From Paenibacillus campinasensis (lineage in GTDB: Bacteria; Bacillota; Bacilli; Paenibacillales; Paenibacillaceae): a stretch of DNA of 64,000 nt. The position numbers and the translations under genes are program-made. The notes below the pieces were generated by a model. The model searched no databases and was not told where the DNA came from. It worked only from the letters and a program-made list of their open reading frames with translations. Each line of letters begins with the position of its first letter. The first letter of the stretch is position 1. Below are positions 50,542 to 60,917 of the stretch, piece by piece. The stretch covers positions 1 to 64,000 of the forward strand of contig NZ_NPBY01000047.1 of the NCBI RefSeq assembly GCF_002272015.1, given 5' to 3'.

Positions 50542-50901
50542 ATGATTCTGCAAACCGCCACATTGCATATTAAACCGGGTCTTGCCAGTGAATTCGAGAG
50601 CGCCTTTCGGGCTGCTTCAGGCAAACTGATCACCAAAAAAGGATACATAGATCATGAACTGCATAAATGTGTGGAAAACAGGGACGAGTATTTGTTTTTT
50701 GTACGCTGGACCGGCATCAAGGATCATCTGATCGGCTTTCGAGGCCACCCCGATTATGCGGAATGGCTGTCAATGCTTGAGCCCTTCTACAGCCAGGCGC
50801 CGGAGATGCGGCACTATGTCGATATTCGCGCGACCGGAAGAGAGCAGGAGGACGAGGGGAGTGAAGAGCTGCACGCATCCTCTCGGGAGGAGAGCCCGTA
50901 G
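50542..50901 (+). CDS. antibiotic biosynthesis monooxygenase (ABM) domain protein
   Basis: A 119-residue ferredoxin-fold protein of the ABM family (ILQTATLHIKPGLASEFESAF, then GYIDHELHKCVENRDEYLFFVRW and LSMLEPFYSQAPEMRHYVDI). Homologues are cofactor-free monooxygenases or heme/stress proteins; no function can be assigned. Its C-terminal 20 residues are Glu/Ser-rich. GGGGAGATG upstream provides the ribosome site. Upstream of the MoxR operon but separated by 176 bases. Confidence 0.82.
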   Translation: MILQTATLHIKPGLASEFESAFRAASGKLITKKGYIDHELHKCVENRDEYLFFVRWTGIKDHLIGFRGHPDYAEWLSMLEPFYSQAPEMRHYVDIRATGREQEDEGSEELHASSREESP

Positions 50902-51077
50902 GAGAGCTGCGGGCGATTTCTTCGATATCACGCGCCGGCCGGAATCCCGATAGATTACTCGCTGGGCTCGTGTGCCAGAGCTGCAAGCGGTTGATTTTTG
51001 CGCGCTTAAACAGGAATTAAGGGGAGGCGTGACGAATTTTGATGTAACCCGATGATAAAGGATGAGGAGGGATTACG

Positions 51078-52046
<969 letters not shown>

Positions 52047-52057
52047 GAGGGATTCTG

Positions 52058-53164
52058 ATGGATGCATATTGGATGCTGCTGCTCGCAGCGCTTGTCATTG
52101 GATTCCAAAGCTTTATATTTCGGAAAACGGCATTTCGCAAGCTGAGTTACAGCCGCTCCTTTCAGGTTTCTTCCTGTTACGAAGGCGACAAAATCGAGCT
52201 GATGGAAACGATTGGGAATCGAAAGGCGCTTCCCGTGCCATGGCTTCGAGTGGAGTCCCGGTTCCGGACCGGGCTGCTGTTTGGGAGCCAGCTGAATCTC
52301 GATATTAGCGAAGGCCAGCACAGTCAAAATCACAAAAGCTTCTTCAGCCTGATGCCCTGGACCAAAATCGTCCGCCGCCACCAGATTACCGCTGCCCGCA
52401 GAGGGGTGTACAAGCTTGGCACGGTCACGATGACCTCCGGCGACCTGCTCGGACTGTCATCGATGGTGCGGAGTCAGGCGCTCGAAGGTGAACTTACCGT
52501 ATACCCGAACCCGATTGATATGCACAATATGGAGCTGCCTGTACGCAGCTGGATTGGCGATCTTGTCGTCCGCCGCTGGATTATGGAAGATCCGTTCCTG
52601 CAGTCTGGCGTTCGGGCGTACCGTTCGGGAGACCCGCTCAAGGATATTCACTGGAAGGCCAGTGCCAAGGCAGGCAGCCTGCAGGTGCATCAGCGAGATA
52701 CGACTGCGGACGGCCGCGTCCTGATCTATTTGAATGTGGAGGATCACGAGCAGATGTGGACGCATGCGACGAAGCCGGAGCCGATTGAATATGGCATCCG
52801 GCTAACCGCCGGGATCGTCGTACATCTGCTGTCACAAGGGATGGAAGCGGGTTTTGGCACGAACGGGACGCTTGAAGATGAGCCGGAAACCCATGTTTCG
52901 ATTCCCGTAACCGGGGGGAAGAATCATCAGGAGCAGATTTTGAGCACCCTGGCAAGGCTGGAATTAACACGCAGAATGTCATTTCATGACTATCTGGCAG
53001 CGGAGCTGGAACGGTTGGAAGAGGCGCGGGACATTCTGATTCTGTCCACGTATATCAGCCCGCGACTGGAAGAGATGCTTAGCCGATTTGTGAGCCGGGG
53101 CCATACGGTAACGATTCATATACTGGATCAGCAGGCTGACGGGGACCAGGAGGAATCCGCATGA
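52058..53164 (+). CDS. DUF58 family protein
   Basis: A 368-residue protein with an N-terminal membrane helix (MLLLAALVIGFQSF, residues 5-20) and a DUF58 core: KIELMETIGNRKALPVPWLRVE, then GVYKLGTVTMTSGDLLGL and the signature YRSGDPLKDIHWKASAKAGSLQV near residue 190-212. DUF58 proteins contain a degenerate vWA-like fold and are MoxR partners. Starts 11 bases after moxR and overlaps the next gene by four bases, giving a coupled operon. Likely role in envelope-protein assembly; specific target unknown. Confidence 0.9.
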   Translation: MDAYWMLLLAALVIGFQSFIFRKTAFRKLSYSRSFQVSSCYEGDKIELMETIGNRKALPVPWLRVESRFRTGLLFGSQLNLDISEGQHSQNHKSFFSLMPWTKIVRRHQITAARRGVYKLGTVTMTSGDLLGLSSMVRSQALEGELTVYPNPIDMHNMELPVRSWIGDLVVRRWIMEDPFLQSGVRAYRSGDPLKDIHWKASAKAGSLQVHQRDTTADGRVLIYLNVEDHEQMWTHATKPEPIEYGIRLTAGIVVHLLSQGMEAGFGTNGTLEDEPETHVSIPVTGGKNHQEQILSTLARLELTRRMSFHDYLAAELERLEEARDILILSTYISPRLEEMLSRFVSRGHTVTIHILDQQADGDQEESA

Positions 53165-54480
53165 AAATAAATCGTTCAGGCATCGGATATCCTGTTGTAC
53201 TGCTTCAGGCCGTGGTTGAAATCCTGTTGTTGTTTCCGCTTATCTATATTCCGGCTTACTATTTGCTATCCGCCGAGAGCCTCTGGGGGTGGCCTGCGCT
53301 CATTCTCGCAGGTTACGTGCTGGGATATTCCGGAACCCGAGTGTGGAAGCTCAGTCGACTGGCATCTGCCGGGCTCTGGGCTTGCATTACGGCATCCGTG
53401 CTGGCGATCGCCATGACAGGGATCGGTCCGGCGCTGCTGTTCACATGGCCGATGATGTTTGCAGCCGGCTACCGGGGAATCCGGATGGCTCATAACGGCT
53501 GGGATGCATTGTTTCCCGGTCCCTATTATCTGGCCGGTCTGCTGATGCATGGCGGTTCAAGCTTCGTGCTAAGCTTCCAGGAGTCCGTGCATGATCTGCG
53601 GACGATGCTGGCCTGGACCGGCGCGCTGGCGCTGATCGCTACGCTGCTGGTGCTCAATCAGAGAATGGTGCTGGAGCAGACCCTGCCGGGGAAGGGGGCG
53701 CCGGTGCTGGAGCGCCGCGTCCTTCGGCATAACCGGGCGCTCATTGTCATCCTGCTTCTTATTACAGCGGCCGTTGTTGTTCTTCCGCGACTGCAGCAGT
53801 TCGTAGGAGACATGATCCGCAGGTTCGCTGCCTGGATCGCTCAATGGTTTCAGTCTACGCCTTCCGAGGTGCCTCCGCCCGAGCCTGAGGTGATTCCGCC
53901 GACGCCGGAGCTGCCTTTTGGCGATGAGACACCCTCGCCATCCCCGTGGCTGGCGTTGCTGGAGCAAATCGTGATCTATCTGGTATACGCGCTGCTGATC
54001 GCGGCGTTGGTATTCGCCTTGTACCGGCTGGGCAAGCATCTTCCGCGGCTGCTGCGCAAGCTTTCGGCGTGGATGAATCGCCGCTTCTCACACCGGGAAG
54101 GTCAGGAGATGCTTGGCTATGCGGACGAAATCGAGCAGATCGAGCATGAGCCTGCCGGACGTAAGCTGCTGCAAGGCCTGCGGCGGCGGTTTGCCGTCCA
54201 GAGGGATGAGCCGGCGGCAGACAACGCGGCGGCCGTGCGTCAGACGTACCGGCGGATATTGTCACGCAAGATCAGGGAAGGCTATCACTGGAATGCGGCG
54301 TTAACCCCGAGAGAAACCGGACGTGATCTGGACCACTGGAAAGGAACGGGCGGCGAGGCCGAATCGGAGCTGCCCCCTGAATTGATTGAATTATATGAAG
54401 TGGCCAGGTATGGCGGCAGAGCGCCGTCGGATGAAGAGGTGCAGCGCGTGCTGAAAGCAAGCAAGAGACATAAGGAGTGA
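53161..54480 (+). CDS. membrane protein with C-terminal DUF4129
   Basis: A 439-residue protein with six or so N-terminal helices (about 8-215), an extracytoplasmic Pro/Glu-rich loop (PSEVPPPEPEVIPPTPELP near 236-255), another helix pair (LEQIVIYLVYALLIAALVFAL near 263-285) and a C-terminal cytoplasmic DUF4129 domain (VRQTYRRILSRKIREGYHWN, then LTPRETGRDL). In many Bacillales the third gene of this operon carries a transglutaminase domain; I see none here. Translation is coupled to DUF58 by ATGA overlap. It probably forms a membrane complex with MoxR and DUF58. Confidence 0.82.
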   Translation: MKINRSGIGYPVVLLQAVVEILLLFPLIYIPAYYLLSAESLWGWPALILAGYVLGYSGTRVWKLSRLASAGLWACITASVLAIAMTGIGPALLFTWPMMFAAGYRGIRMAHNGWDALFPGPYYLAGLLMHGGSSFVLSFQESVHDLRTMLAWTGALALIATLLVLNQRMVLEQTLPGKGAPVLERRVLRHNRALIVILLLITAAVVVLPRLQQFVGDMIRRFAAWIAQWFQSTPSEVPPPEPEVIPPTPELPFGDETPSPSPWLALLEQIVIYLVYALLIAALVFALYRLGKHLPRLLRKLSAWMNRRFSHREGQEMLGYADEIEQIEHEPAGRKLLQGLRRRFAVQRDEPAADNAAAVRQTYRRILSRKIREGYHWNAALTPRETGRDLDHWKGTGGEAESELPPELIELYEVARYGGRAPSDEEVQRVLKASKRHKE

Positions 54481-54485
54481 TCCGA

Positions 54486-56444
54486 ATGGCGGTGCAGAAG
54501 GATAGGAATATCCGGATCGATTACGGGGATCCGGAAGTGACCAAGGGAGTATCTGTTCTATCACAGCAGTTCGACGAGTTATATGTCTATGATGGCGCTG
54601 ACCTGGGACTGACGTATACCCCCGCACATTCCAGCTTCCGCTTGTGGGCACCGACAGCGAGCAAGGCGTATGTGCTGCTGTACAGCAATTGGCATTCCGA
54701 GACGCCGGAGCGTCATCCTATGCGGCGCGATGTGAAGGGGACGTGGGTGCTGCAAGTGGACGGGGATCTGTCCGGACGATACTACACCTATCTGGTACAG
54801 GTCGGGGAGCAGTGGAATGAAGCTTGCGACCCTTATGCGACTGCGGTGGGGGTTAATGGAGACCGGGCGGCGATTGTGGATCTTCAGACAACAAATCCGA
54901 AGCGGTGGAAGGCGGAGCGCCCGCCATTAGCCCATCCGGTCGATGCCATCATCTATGAGCTTCACATTCGGGATTACACCATTCATCCCGGCAGCGGCGT
55001 GCGCCAGAAAGGACGCTATCTCGGTCTGACCGAGCCTGGCACGAAGGGGCCTGCACAGATTGCAACCGGTCTGGACCATCTGACCCAGCTGGGCGTGACG
55101 CATGTTCAGCTGATGCCGGTGTTTGATTACGCGACTGAAAGCGTGGATGAGACCCGGCTTCATGAGCCGCAGTATAACTGGGGATATGATCCGAAAAATT
55201 ACAATGTGCCTGAAGGCTCCTATGCGACCGATCCGTATAAGCCGGAAGTGCGGATTCGCGAGTTGAAAACGCTGATCCAGACGCTGCACGATCACGGTCT
55301 TAGGGTCATTATGGACGTGGTGTACAACCATGTGTACGACGGTTATGTTATCCATTTTACGAAGCTGGTGCCCGGCTATTATTTGCGGTACAAGCCGGAT
55401 GGCTCGATGTCCAACGGGTCGGGGTGCGGGAATGACTGCGCGACAGAGCGCCCGATGATGCGGAAGTATATTGTGGATTCGGTTCTGCACTGGGCACGTG
55501 AATACCATATTGACGGCTTCCGCTTTGACCTCATGGGACTGATCGATGTGGATACGATGAATGAGCTTCGGCGCAGGCTGGATCAGATCGACCCATCGAT
55601 TCTGATGCTGGGGGAAGGCTGGGTCATGGACACCGAGCTGCCTGACAACGAGCGGGCGAATCAGTCGCATGCGCCCCGGATGGCGAGAGTGGCTCATTTT
55701 AACGGGGACCTTCGGGATGCGGTGAAAGGGGAAGTGTTTGATGAGGCCAAGCCCGGCTTCGTGAATGGGGGGACCGGGTTCGAGACGCGTGTGAAACAGG
55801 CGGTTGCCGGGGCGATCACGTATTCGGAGCAGCTGCGCTCCTTTGCCGCCGAGCCTGATCAGTGTGTCAATTATGCCGAGTGTCATGACAATCATACGAT
55901 GTGGGACAAGCTGAGCCTGTCGGCAAAGGATGCTCCGGAGGAGGAGCGGCGGGCCATGCACAGGCTGGCTACCGCTATCGTTCTGACCTGACAGGGGATT
56001 CCGTTTCTGCATGCCGGCCAGGAGTTTTACCGCACCAAGCACGGCGTGGACAACAGCTTTAATGCAGGCGATGAGGTGAATCGGATCGACTGGGAGGCGG
56101 CGGCTGCCCATCAGGCTGACTTGCGTGCGGTTCGGGAGCTTATTGAGCTTCGGCGCCGCCACCCGGCCTTTCGCATGCGAAACGCGGAACAGATCCGGAA
56201 GCATTTGCGGTTTGAAGAGGGACCGGCGCACACGGTCGCCTACACGCTGCGAGATCACGCCAACGGGGAACGTTACCGCCACCTGTATGTGCTGTATCAC
56301 GCCAGGTCCGGGGTGACCAGACTTGCCCTGCCACCGCTGGGAAGCTGGGAGCCGGTGTTTGGTGCTGCCCATATCGAGCATCAGACGACCGATACCTTGA
56401 CGGTTCGAGGCATCGGAATGGTCATTCTCGGCTGTGACAGGTAA
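54486..56444 (+). pseudogene. pulA: type I pullulanase with an in-frame TGA
   Basis: Reading through one stop gives about 652 codons, the normal size for a type I pullulanase. An N-terminal CBM48-like domain (SSFRLWAPTASKAYVLLYS) is followed by the type I signature YNWGYDP (near 230), DGFRFDLMG (nucleophile Asp, near 347), LMLGEGW (acid Glu, near 376) and AECHDNHTMW (near 464). TGA at 55989-55991 then interrupts where LTSQG would be expected (one base change, TCA to TGA). The same frame continues at once with QGIPFLHAGQEFYRTKHG and on to 56444. A truncated 501-residue product keeps the catalytic residues but loses the barrel end and C-terminal domain. AAGGAG eight bases before ATG. Could be a real mutation, read-through or a sequencing error. 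Confidence 0.85.
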
Positions 56445-56530
56445 AATTACCAGAAAGTGATGCATGCTTCCTTCTATCAACTTCTGATATGGTTGAACAT
56501 ATCTGAACAGATAGAATCGAGGCGTAACTG

Positions 56531-58144
56531 GTGAAAAAATGGATGTTGTCTTTCACGCTGCTGTCCTTAATGGCTGCAGCAAGCTGTAATCATGCATTGG
56601 CTTATGCTAAAGCTCCGAGTCCCCCTTCGTTTCATGACGTATCCGGAAGCTTCGCCCAGGAAGCGGTCGTTCGCCTGGCGGGCAAAGGCATCGTGAACGG
56701 AGATGGACAAGGGGCTTTTTTACCGAAGGATCCGGTCACGCGGGCCGAATTTACGGCCATGCTGCTGCGAATGCTGGAGCTCCAGCCGGTACATAATGAT
56801 CTGCAAGCTTTTCGGGATGTCGATGAATCAGCCTGGTACTATGGCTACATTCATGCAGGGGTCAATCTTTCGCTCGTAGAGGGCAATGGCTATCTCTTTG
56901 AACCGAATCGCATGATCAACCGTCAGGAGGCTGCCGTGATGGTGATGCGGGCGCTGAAGCAAACAGACGGTTACACCGGCCATTTGGAAGGCGTTTATGG
57001 CGATGCATGGCAGATCGCATCATGGGCCCGCTCTGCTATAGCCCGCTCAACGGATGCCGGGCTGCTGACAGGCGACCGGGGGAAGTTCCGACCGCTTGAC
57101 CTGATGACGAGGGAAGAGGCGGCGGCACTGCTGGACCGCGCACTGACGGCAGGCGATGTGTCGGCGGCGGTGGAAGCGGGGAGGAAGGCGAGTGATGCCA
57201 CAATTCGGATGGGCTGGCTCTACAACGGAACAGCGTCACAGTACATCGCCTACGCCAAGCGAGCTCAGCTGGATGTGCTTGTTCCGCGCTGGTACTTTCT
57301 TGAGCCATCCGGAGCATTGACCGACCATACGGATGACCGGCTGCTTCAATGGTCGAGGTCAAGCGGCACGAAGGTATGGGCGATGGTCGGGAACAGAGGC
57401 AATGCCGAATCCACGCATCAGCTGCTGAGCAGTGCCGACAAACAGAAGGCGGTCATCAGCACATTGCGCGGTTATGTGAACAAGTACGATCTGGACGGCA
57501 TCAATCTGGATTTTGAAAATGTGCGGCCCGAAGATCGTGCGGGGCTTACTGCGTTTGTTGCCTCTTTGTCGACAGAGATGCATAAAGCGAATGCGGTCTT
57601 GTCTGTCGATGTATCGCCCGACTTGAACACGGATTGGACGGCCGCCTTTGATTACGCGGCGCTTGGCCATTATGCCGATTATATCGTGCTGATGGGATAT
57701 GATCAGCATTGGTCTGGATCGCCGAAAGCCGGATCCGTCTCTTCCCAGCCCTGGCTATCCGGTGCGGTGAACAAGCTGCTCACCCAGGTGCCGGCCAGCA
57801 AAAGCATCCTCGCCGCCCCGCTGTATACGCGGGACTGGCAGCTCGGGCCGGCGGTGACCTCCCAGGACATCAGCCTGGTGGAGCAGGGCAACCGGATCCG
57901 CCAGCGCCGGGCTCAGCTGGCCTGGGATGAGGTGATGGGGCAATACACGGCTTCTTATACGCTCAGCGGGAATGCGCATCGCATTTGGACCGAGGATGCG
58001 CGTTCCTTGTCGCTCAAGCATGCGATTGGCGCGAGCCGCGGTCTAGCGGGGTATGCTTACTGGTACATGGGCGGAGAGACAGCGGATGTGTGGCCTGCCA
58101 TCTCGAATGCACTGCAATTTACGGATTATCGGTTCAAGCTGTAG
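56531..58144 (+). CDS. SLH-domain protein with GH18 catalytic domain
   Basis: A 537-residue secreted protein. Signal peptide 1-25, then three S-layer homology domains (about 34-210; FHDVSGSFAQEAV, FRDVDESAWYYGYI, YGDAWQIASWARSA, each followed by xxTREExxxLL-type helices) which anchor it to pyruvylated wall polymer. The rest is a GH18/YdhD-like barrel: DGINLDFENVRPEDRAG (near 322) holds the DxxDxE acid, later VLMGYDQHWSG and YWYMGGET. Such enzymes act on N-acetylglucosamine-containing glycans, including cortex or wall peptidoglycan. GTG start. A bidirectional terminator follows. Confidence 0.9.
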   Translation: MKKWMLSFTLLSLMAAASCNHALAYAKAPSPPSFHDVSGSFAQEAVVRLAGKGIVNGDGQGAFLPKDPVTRAEFTAMLLRMLELQPVHNDLQAFRDVDESAWYYGYIHAGVNLSLVEGNGYLFEPNRMINRQEAAVMVMRALKQTDGYTGHLEGVYGDAWQIASWARSAIARSTDAGLLTGDRGKFRPLDLMTREEAAALLDRALTAGDVSAAVEAGRKASDATIRMGWLYNGTASQYIAYAKRAQLDVLVPRWYFLEPSGALTDHTDDRLLQWSRSSGTKVWAMVGNRGNAESTHQLLSSADKQKAVISTLRGYVNKYDLDGINLDFENVRPEDRAGLTAFVASLSTEMHKANAVLSVDVSPDLNTDWTAAFDYAALGHYADYIVLMGYDQHWSGSPKAGSVSSQPWLSGAVNKLLTQVPASKSILAAPLYTRDWQLGPAVTSQDISLVEQGNRIRQRRAQLAWDEVMGQYTASYTLSGNAHRIWTEDARSLSLKHAIGASRGLAGYAYWYMGGETADVWPAISNALQFTDYRFKL

Positions 58145-58170
58145 GTACGCGTTCAGCCTGAACACAGCAG

Positions 58171-58197
58171 AAAAGCACCGGCTCGCCGGTGCTTTTT
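58171..58197. terminator. bidirectional terminator, GH18 and hydrolase genes
   Basis: AAAAGCACCGGC (58171-58182), minimal loop, GCCGGTGCTTTT (58185-58196). A- and T-tracts on both sides serve both convergent genes. Confidence 0.85.
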
Positions 58198-58236
58198 CAT
58201 GTTTGGCTGAATCACTACAGGCTCGAGCCTGATGAT

Positions 58237-59334
58237 TTACGGATATGGGACAGGGCTTTTCAGCCAGTCGAACATCCGCTCAATGGCAGCCGCATGCTGC
58301 AGGGCAGGGAAGTGATGCCGCAGCCCCAGGTAAAAATGCGCGTCCACGTGGTAACGCAGCTCCTTCAGCCTGTGGAGCATCCGGTGGCTATGCTCAATTG
58401 CCACCAGCTCATCGCTGGTGCCATGCACAAGCAGAACCGGGCAGCGTAGCTGCTCCGCCAAATGGAGCGGAGAGCGCTGTCTGTACTTATCCGGCACTTT
58501 GTTGGGCGTGCCGCCGATCACTCTTTTCATCATCCGCCGTAAATCGATCCGTTCTTCATAGGTTTGGGTCAGATCGGACACGCCGCTCCACAGGATCAGG
58601 CGTGAGATGTGGCTGCACCTTACAGCTGCCTGTGCCGCATTAATTGCGCCTCGGGAAAAGCCGAGCATATGCATCCGTGCCGAATCGATCCAGGCCAGCT
58701 GTGACAGCCAGTGGATAGCGGTCAATACATCATGGGTATCCGAGCCGCCGAACTCATCCCGGCCTTGACTTCCCTCGTTGCCGCGATAGGCAGGCGCGAA
58801 TACGATATAGCCCTGGGCGGCAAACTCTTCGATCCACTTGAGCTTCACTGCGCCGACTCTTCCGATGCCGCCCCGGCAATAGATGATGAGCGGGAATTTG
58901 ACTTTGCCTGGGGAGGAGACAACCTGAGAGCCAGCTAAAGTGTCAGCATTAAGGCCGGCCACGCCAGGCTGCCCCGTATCCGGGATGTTCTCGCCATGGT
59001 TCGTTCCCGACTGATCATGATGTCCATACGCCAGCCCATCGGCTGACTGGAGATCAAGCGTGCGCGGTGCGTCATGACGCGTGTCAAGGTCAGAGGCCTG
59101 AACAGGGCAGGCCCCTGCATCGCTGCTTGGAAGTGAAGCTGTGTCTTTATGAAGATCCCCGCTCGCGGAGCGGTGATGAAGGGAACAGGCCAAAGTGTTC
59201 ATGACACAGACCTGATCCATGCGCTGAATGTGCTGAAGCATCGCTTTGATTGTATCGATCGAGGTGTCGGGTGGAAATCCGAGATACCCCTTCACCCGCA
59301 GCTGATCGGATATGTAGTCGATCTGATAAATCAT
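58237..59334 (-). CDS. alpha/beta hydrolase (S9-type peptidase-like)
   Basis: A 365-residue hydrolase with nucleophile Ser in GFSRG (near 252), Asp in VHGTSDELV (near 319) and His in LGLRHHFPAL (near 347). GSQGRDEFGGSDTHD is typical of prolyl-oligopeptidase-like S9 members. Between the N-terminal part (YISDQLRVKGYLGFPPD) and the hydrolase core sits about 95 residues of low-complexity, His/Asp/Ser-rich sequence with no recognised fold. ATG 59334 follows TGGAGGAATC; the longer frame to 59472 has no ribosome site. Substrate unknown. Confidence 0.85.
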   Translation of the reverse strand: MIYQIDYISDQLRVKGYLGFPPDTSIDTIKAMLQHIQRMDQVCVMNTLACSLHHRSASGDLHKDTASLPSSDAGACPVQASDLDTRHDAPRTLDLQSADGLAYGHHDQSGTNHGENIPDTGQPGVAGLNADTLAGSQVVSSPGKVKFPLIIYCRGGIGRVGAVKLKWIEEFAAQGYIVFAPAYRGNEGSQGRDEFGGSDTHDVLTAIHWLSQLAWIDSARMHMLGFSRGAINAAQAAVRCSHISRLILWSGVSDLTQTYEERIDLRRMMKRVIGGTPNKVPDKYRQRSPLHLAEQLRCPVLLVHGTSDELVAIEHSHRMLHRLKELRYHVDAHFYLGLRHHFPALQHAAAIERMFDWLKSPVPYP

Positions 59335-59478
59335 GGGTTGATTCCTCCAGTGATTGAACAAGCCTCGCCATAATCGGGCATCCGCCCGCGCGAGGTGAAT
59401 GCTCCACCAGTATAGACCATTGCAGTTGGGAGAGCAAATGCCGGTCGGCATCGAACTTTGGAATGTGAACAATTACCA

Positions 59479-59508
59479 TTTGCCTTTTGGGGTGATTTCT
59501 GCTACATT
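59479..59508 (+). promoter_or_regulatory. promoter candidate for tRNA-His
   Basis: TTGCCT (59479-59484), 18-base spacer, TACATT (59503-59508), about 35 bases before the tRNA. Moderate match only. Confidence 0.3.
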
Positions 59509-59543
59509 ATTGTTCTGGACGACTTGATGCGTTCAACATATAT

Positions 59544-59617
59544 GGCGGTCGTGGCGAAGGGGTTAACGCACCGGATTGTGGCTCCGGCATTCGTGGGTTC
59601 AAGTCCCATCGATCGCC
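59544..59617 (+). tRNA. trnH: tRNA-His (GTG)
   Basis: A complete cloverleaf: acceptor GCGGTCG (59545-59551) pairs with CGATCGC (59610-59616), with the His-specific G-1 encoded at 59544 opposite C73. D-arm has the GGGTTAA segment, anticodon stem CCGGA/TCCGG with GTG at 59578-59580, T-arm GTGGG-TTCAAGT-CCCAT. CCA is not encoded. A terminator lies about 125 bases downstream. Confidence 0.95.
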
Positions 59618-59654
59618 CTTATTTTCTAGTACAATGGAAAAGCCTGGTTACATA

Positions 59655-59729
59655 TTGTGAGGGATTGGCCGAGCGGAAATCCAGAGCTCTGACTCATTGA
59701 TAGACTCGGTTCTAGTCTGATCACGTACC
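59655..59729 (+). other. possible degenerate tRNA
   Basis: GATTGGCCGAGCGG resembles the D-arm region of Leu/Ser tRNAs, GGTTCTAGTC resembles a T-loop, GTGA and TCAC could form part of an acceptor stem, and ACCA follows shortly. Only about four of seven acceptor pairs form, so it is unlikely to be functional. Possibly a decayed second tRNA of a tRNA-His cluster, or chance. Confidence 0.3.
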
Positions 59730-59742
59730 AGCTACATAGATT

Positions 59743-59778
59743 AAGCTCTTAGGTTTATGGAAACCTGAGAGCTTTTTT
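59743..59778 (+). terminator. terminator of the tRNA-His transcript
   Basis: AAGCTCTTAGGTTT (59743-59756), loop ATGG, AAACCTGAGAGCTT (59761-59774), one G-U pair, then Ts to 59778. Fourteen-pair stem, strong. Confidence 0.85.
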
Positions 59779-59838
59779 AGTGCTTAAATTATGGAAACGG
59801 CTGAATAGAGTGCTTGAATTATGGAACCGCTGAGTAGA
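59779..59838. repeat. 30-base tandem repeat, two copies
   Basis: Unit AGTGCTTAAATTATGGAAAC plus CGGCTGAATAG-like end (59779-59808) is repeated at 59809-59838 with a few substitutions (TGCTTGAATTATGGAACCGC in the second). No open frame. It could be a fragment of a dispersed repeat family. Confidence 0.75.
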
Positions 59839-60061
59839 AGGAAGAGCAGATAAGAGCAGAGCTTTAAATGATAATTGGGATTATACGAGGGGAGGAAATG
59901 ACAATAGCCTGAAGCATATGTGGATGTGTGACGAGCCTATGTACCTGATACCAACTGCTGGACTGTGATGATCGTCGGAGGAAGCGGCGCATGCATGCTG
60001 CGACAAAGCTTCCCCCCCCGGGAGAGAAACTTATTAATGGATATGAGCGTATATGAGCGTT

Positions 60062-60856
60062 TTATAAATTCGGCTTCACTACAGTCACTGTCGTTCCTAT
60101 ATTTTTGAAGTGGGTAATATAATCGATCGGCGCCGCGTCGTCGGTAATCAGATGGTGTATTTTGTCCAGGGAACACACATATGCAGTATGAGCCTTTCCA
60201 AATTTGCTGTGATCGGCGACGAGCACAACCTTTTGAGAGTTTTCGATCATTTGTGCCTTAATGTTGGCAGCGGATAGATAAGGGTCGGTTATACCGCTCT
60301 TGATGTCAATGCCCGGCGTACCGATAAAGCAGATATTGGCGCGCAGCTGTGAAATCATCTGTTCCGCCAGCGGCCCTACGATACCTGCCTTGGAGTTTCG
60401 TTCGGGCCGGGCTCCTCCGCATACATATACATTGGCACGTTCCTGCATCATAAACTTGTAAGCGATATCTATACTGTTCGTGACAATCGTGATGTCGTCC
60501 AAATCCGGAAGGGAGACCAAATGATCGGCAATGATGCTGTTCGTTGAACCGTAATCAATAAATACGGTATCTCCTGGGTTCACAAGCGCACTCACCGCTG
60601 AAGCGATCGCTTTCTTATAAGGCAGCATCGCGTCCTCGTCTTGGCTTGTCTTGGCCATACCGCCCCGCTTCGAGTCGTCCTTTCGCAGCATAGCCCCTCC
60701 AGGAATTCTTACGATAACTCCAGCGTCCTCCATTTCCGTCAAGTCTCTTCGCGCCGTGGCAGGGGAAACATTAAGTAAGCTGCATAACTCCTGGATCTTC
60801 AACAGTGTATGTTCATGTAACAGCTCCACGATCATTTGCTGCCGTTTATTTTTCAA
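60062..60856 (-). CDS. DeoR/GlpR-family transcriptional regulator
   Basis: A 264-residue DeoR repressor: N-terminal HTH (KNKRQQMIVELLHEH, then IQELCSLLNVSPATARRDLTEMEDAG with recognition helix) and DeoRC sugar-phosphate domain (VFIDYGSTNSIIADHLVS near 112, IVTNSIDIAYKF, VADHSKFGK near 218). It probably senses a phosphorylated intermediate. TTG 60856 is preferred because GGAG lies eight bases upstream; ATG 60874 has no clear ribosome site. It is divergent from the GDPD gene, with four palindromes between, so it very likely represses that cluster. Confidence 0.87.
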   Translation of the reverse strand: MKNKRQQMIVELLHEHTLLKIQELCSLLNVSPATARRDLTEMEDAGVIVRIPGGAMLRKDDSKRGGMAKTSQDEDAMLPYKKAIASAVSALVNPGDTVFIDYGSTNSIIADHLVSLPDLDDITIVTNSIDIAYKFMMQERANVYVCGGARPERNSKAGIVGPLAEQMISQLRANICFIGTPGIDIKSGITDPYLSAANIKAQMIENSQKVVLVADHSKFGKAHTAYVCSLDKIHHLITDDAAPIDYITHFKNIGTTVTVVKPNL

Positions 60857-60917
60857 TGTTCTCACTCCATTCATATTTTCCAATACAACTATATCAAATG
60901 AAAAATATGAAAGTAAA

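Larger units (their letters stand above)
59618..60061. other. gene-poor stretch after tRNA-His
   Basis: Holds a possible tRNA relic (59655-59729), a strong terminator (59743-59778) and a 30-base tandem repeat (59779-59838). Farther on there is a short direct repeat TATGAGCG (60040-60060 area) and a C8 run. No coding frame is convincing. Confidence 0.5.

Noticed and set aside
55989..55991. TGA as selenocysteine codon in pullulanase
   Set aside because: Ser is expected at this place in the family, there is no redox role, and no SECIS-like hairpin is apparent just downstream.
54927..56480. 517-codon open frame antisense to pullulanase
   Set aside because: The plus strand carries an evident pullulanase with all motifs; the antisense product is Ile/His/Arg-rich noise.
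59779..59838. CRISPR array
   Set aside because: Two adjacent imperfect 30-base units without spacers and no cas genes; it is a simple tandem repeat.
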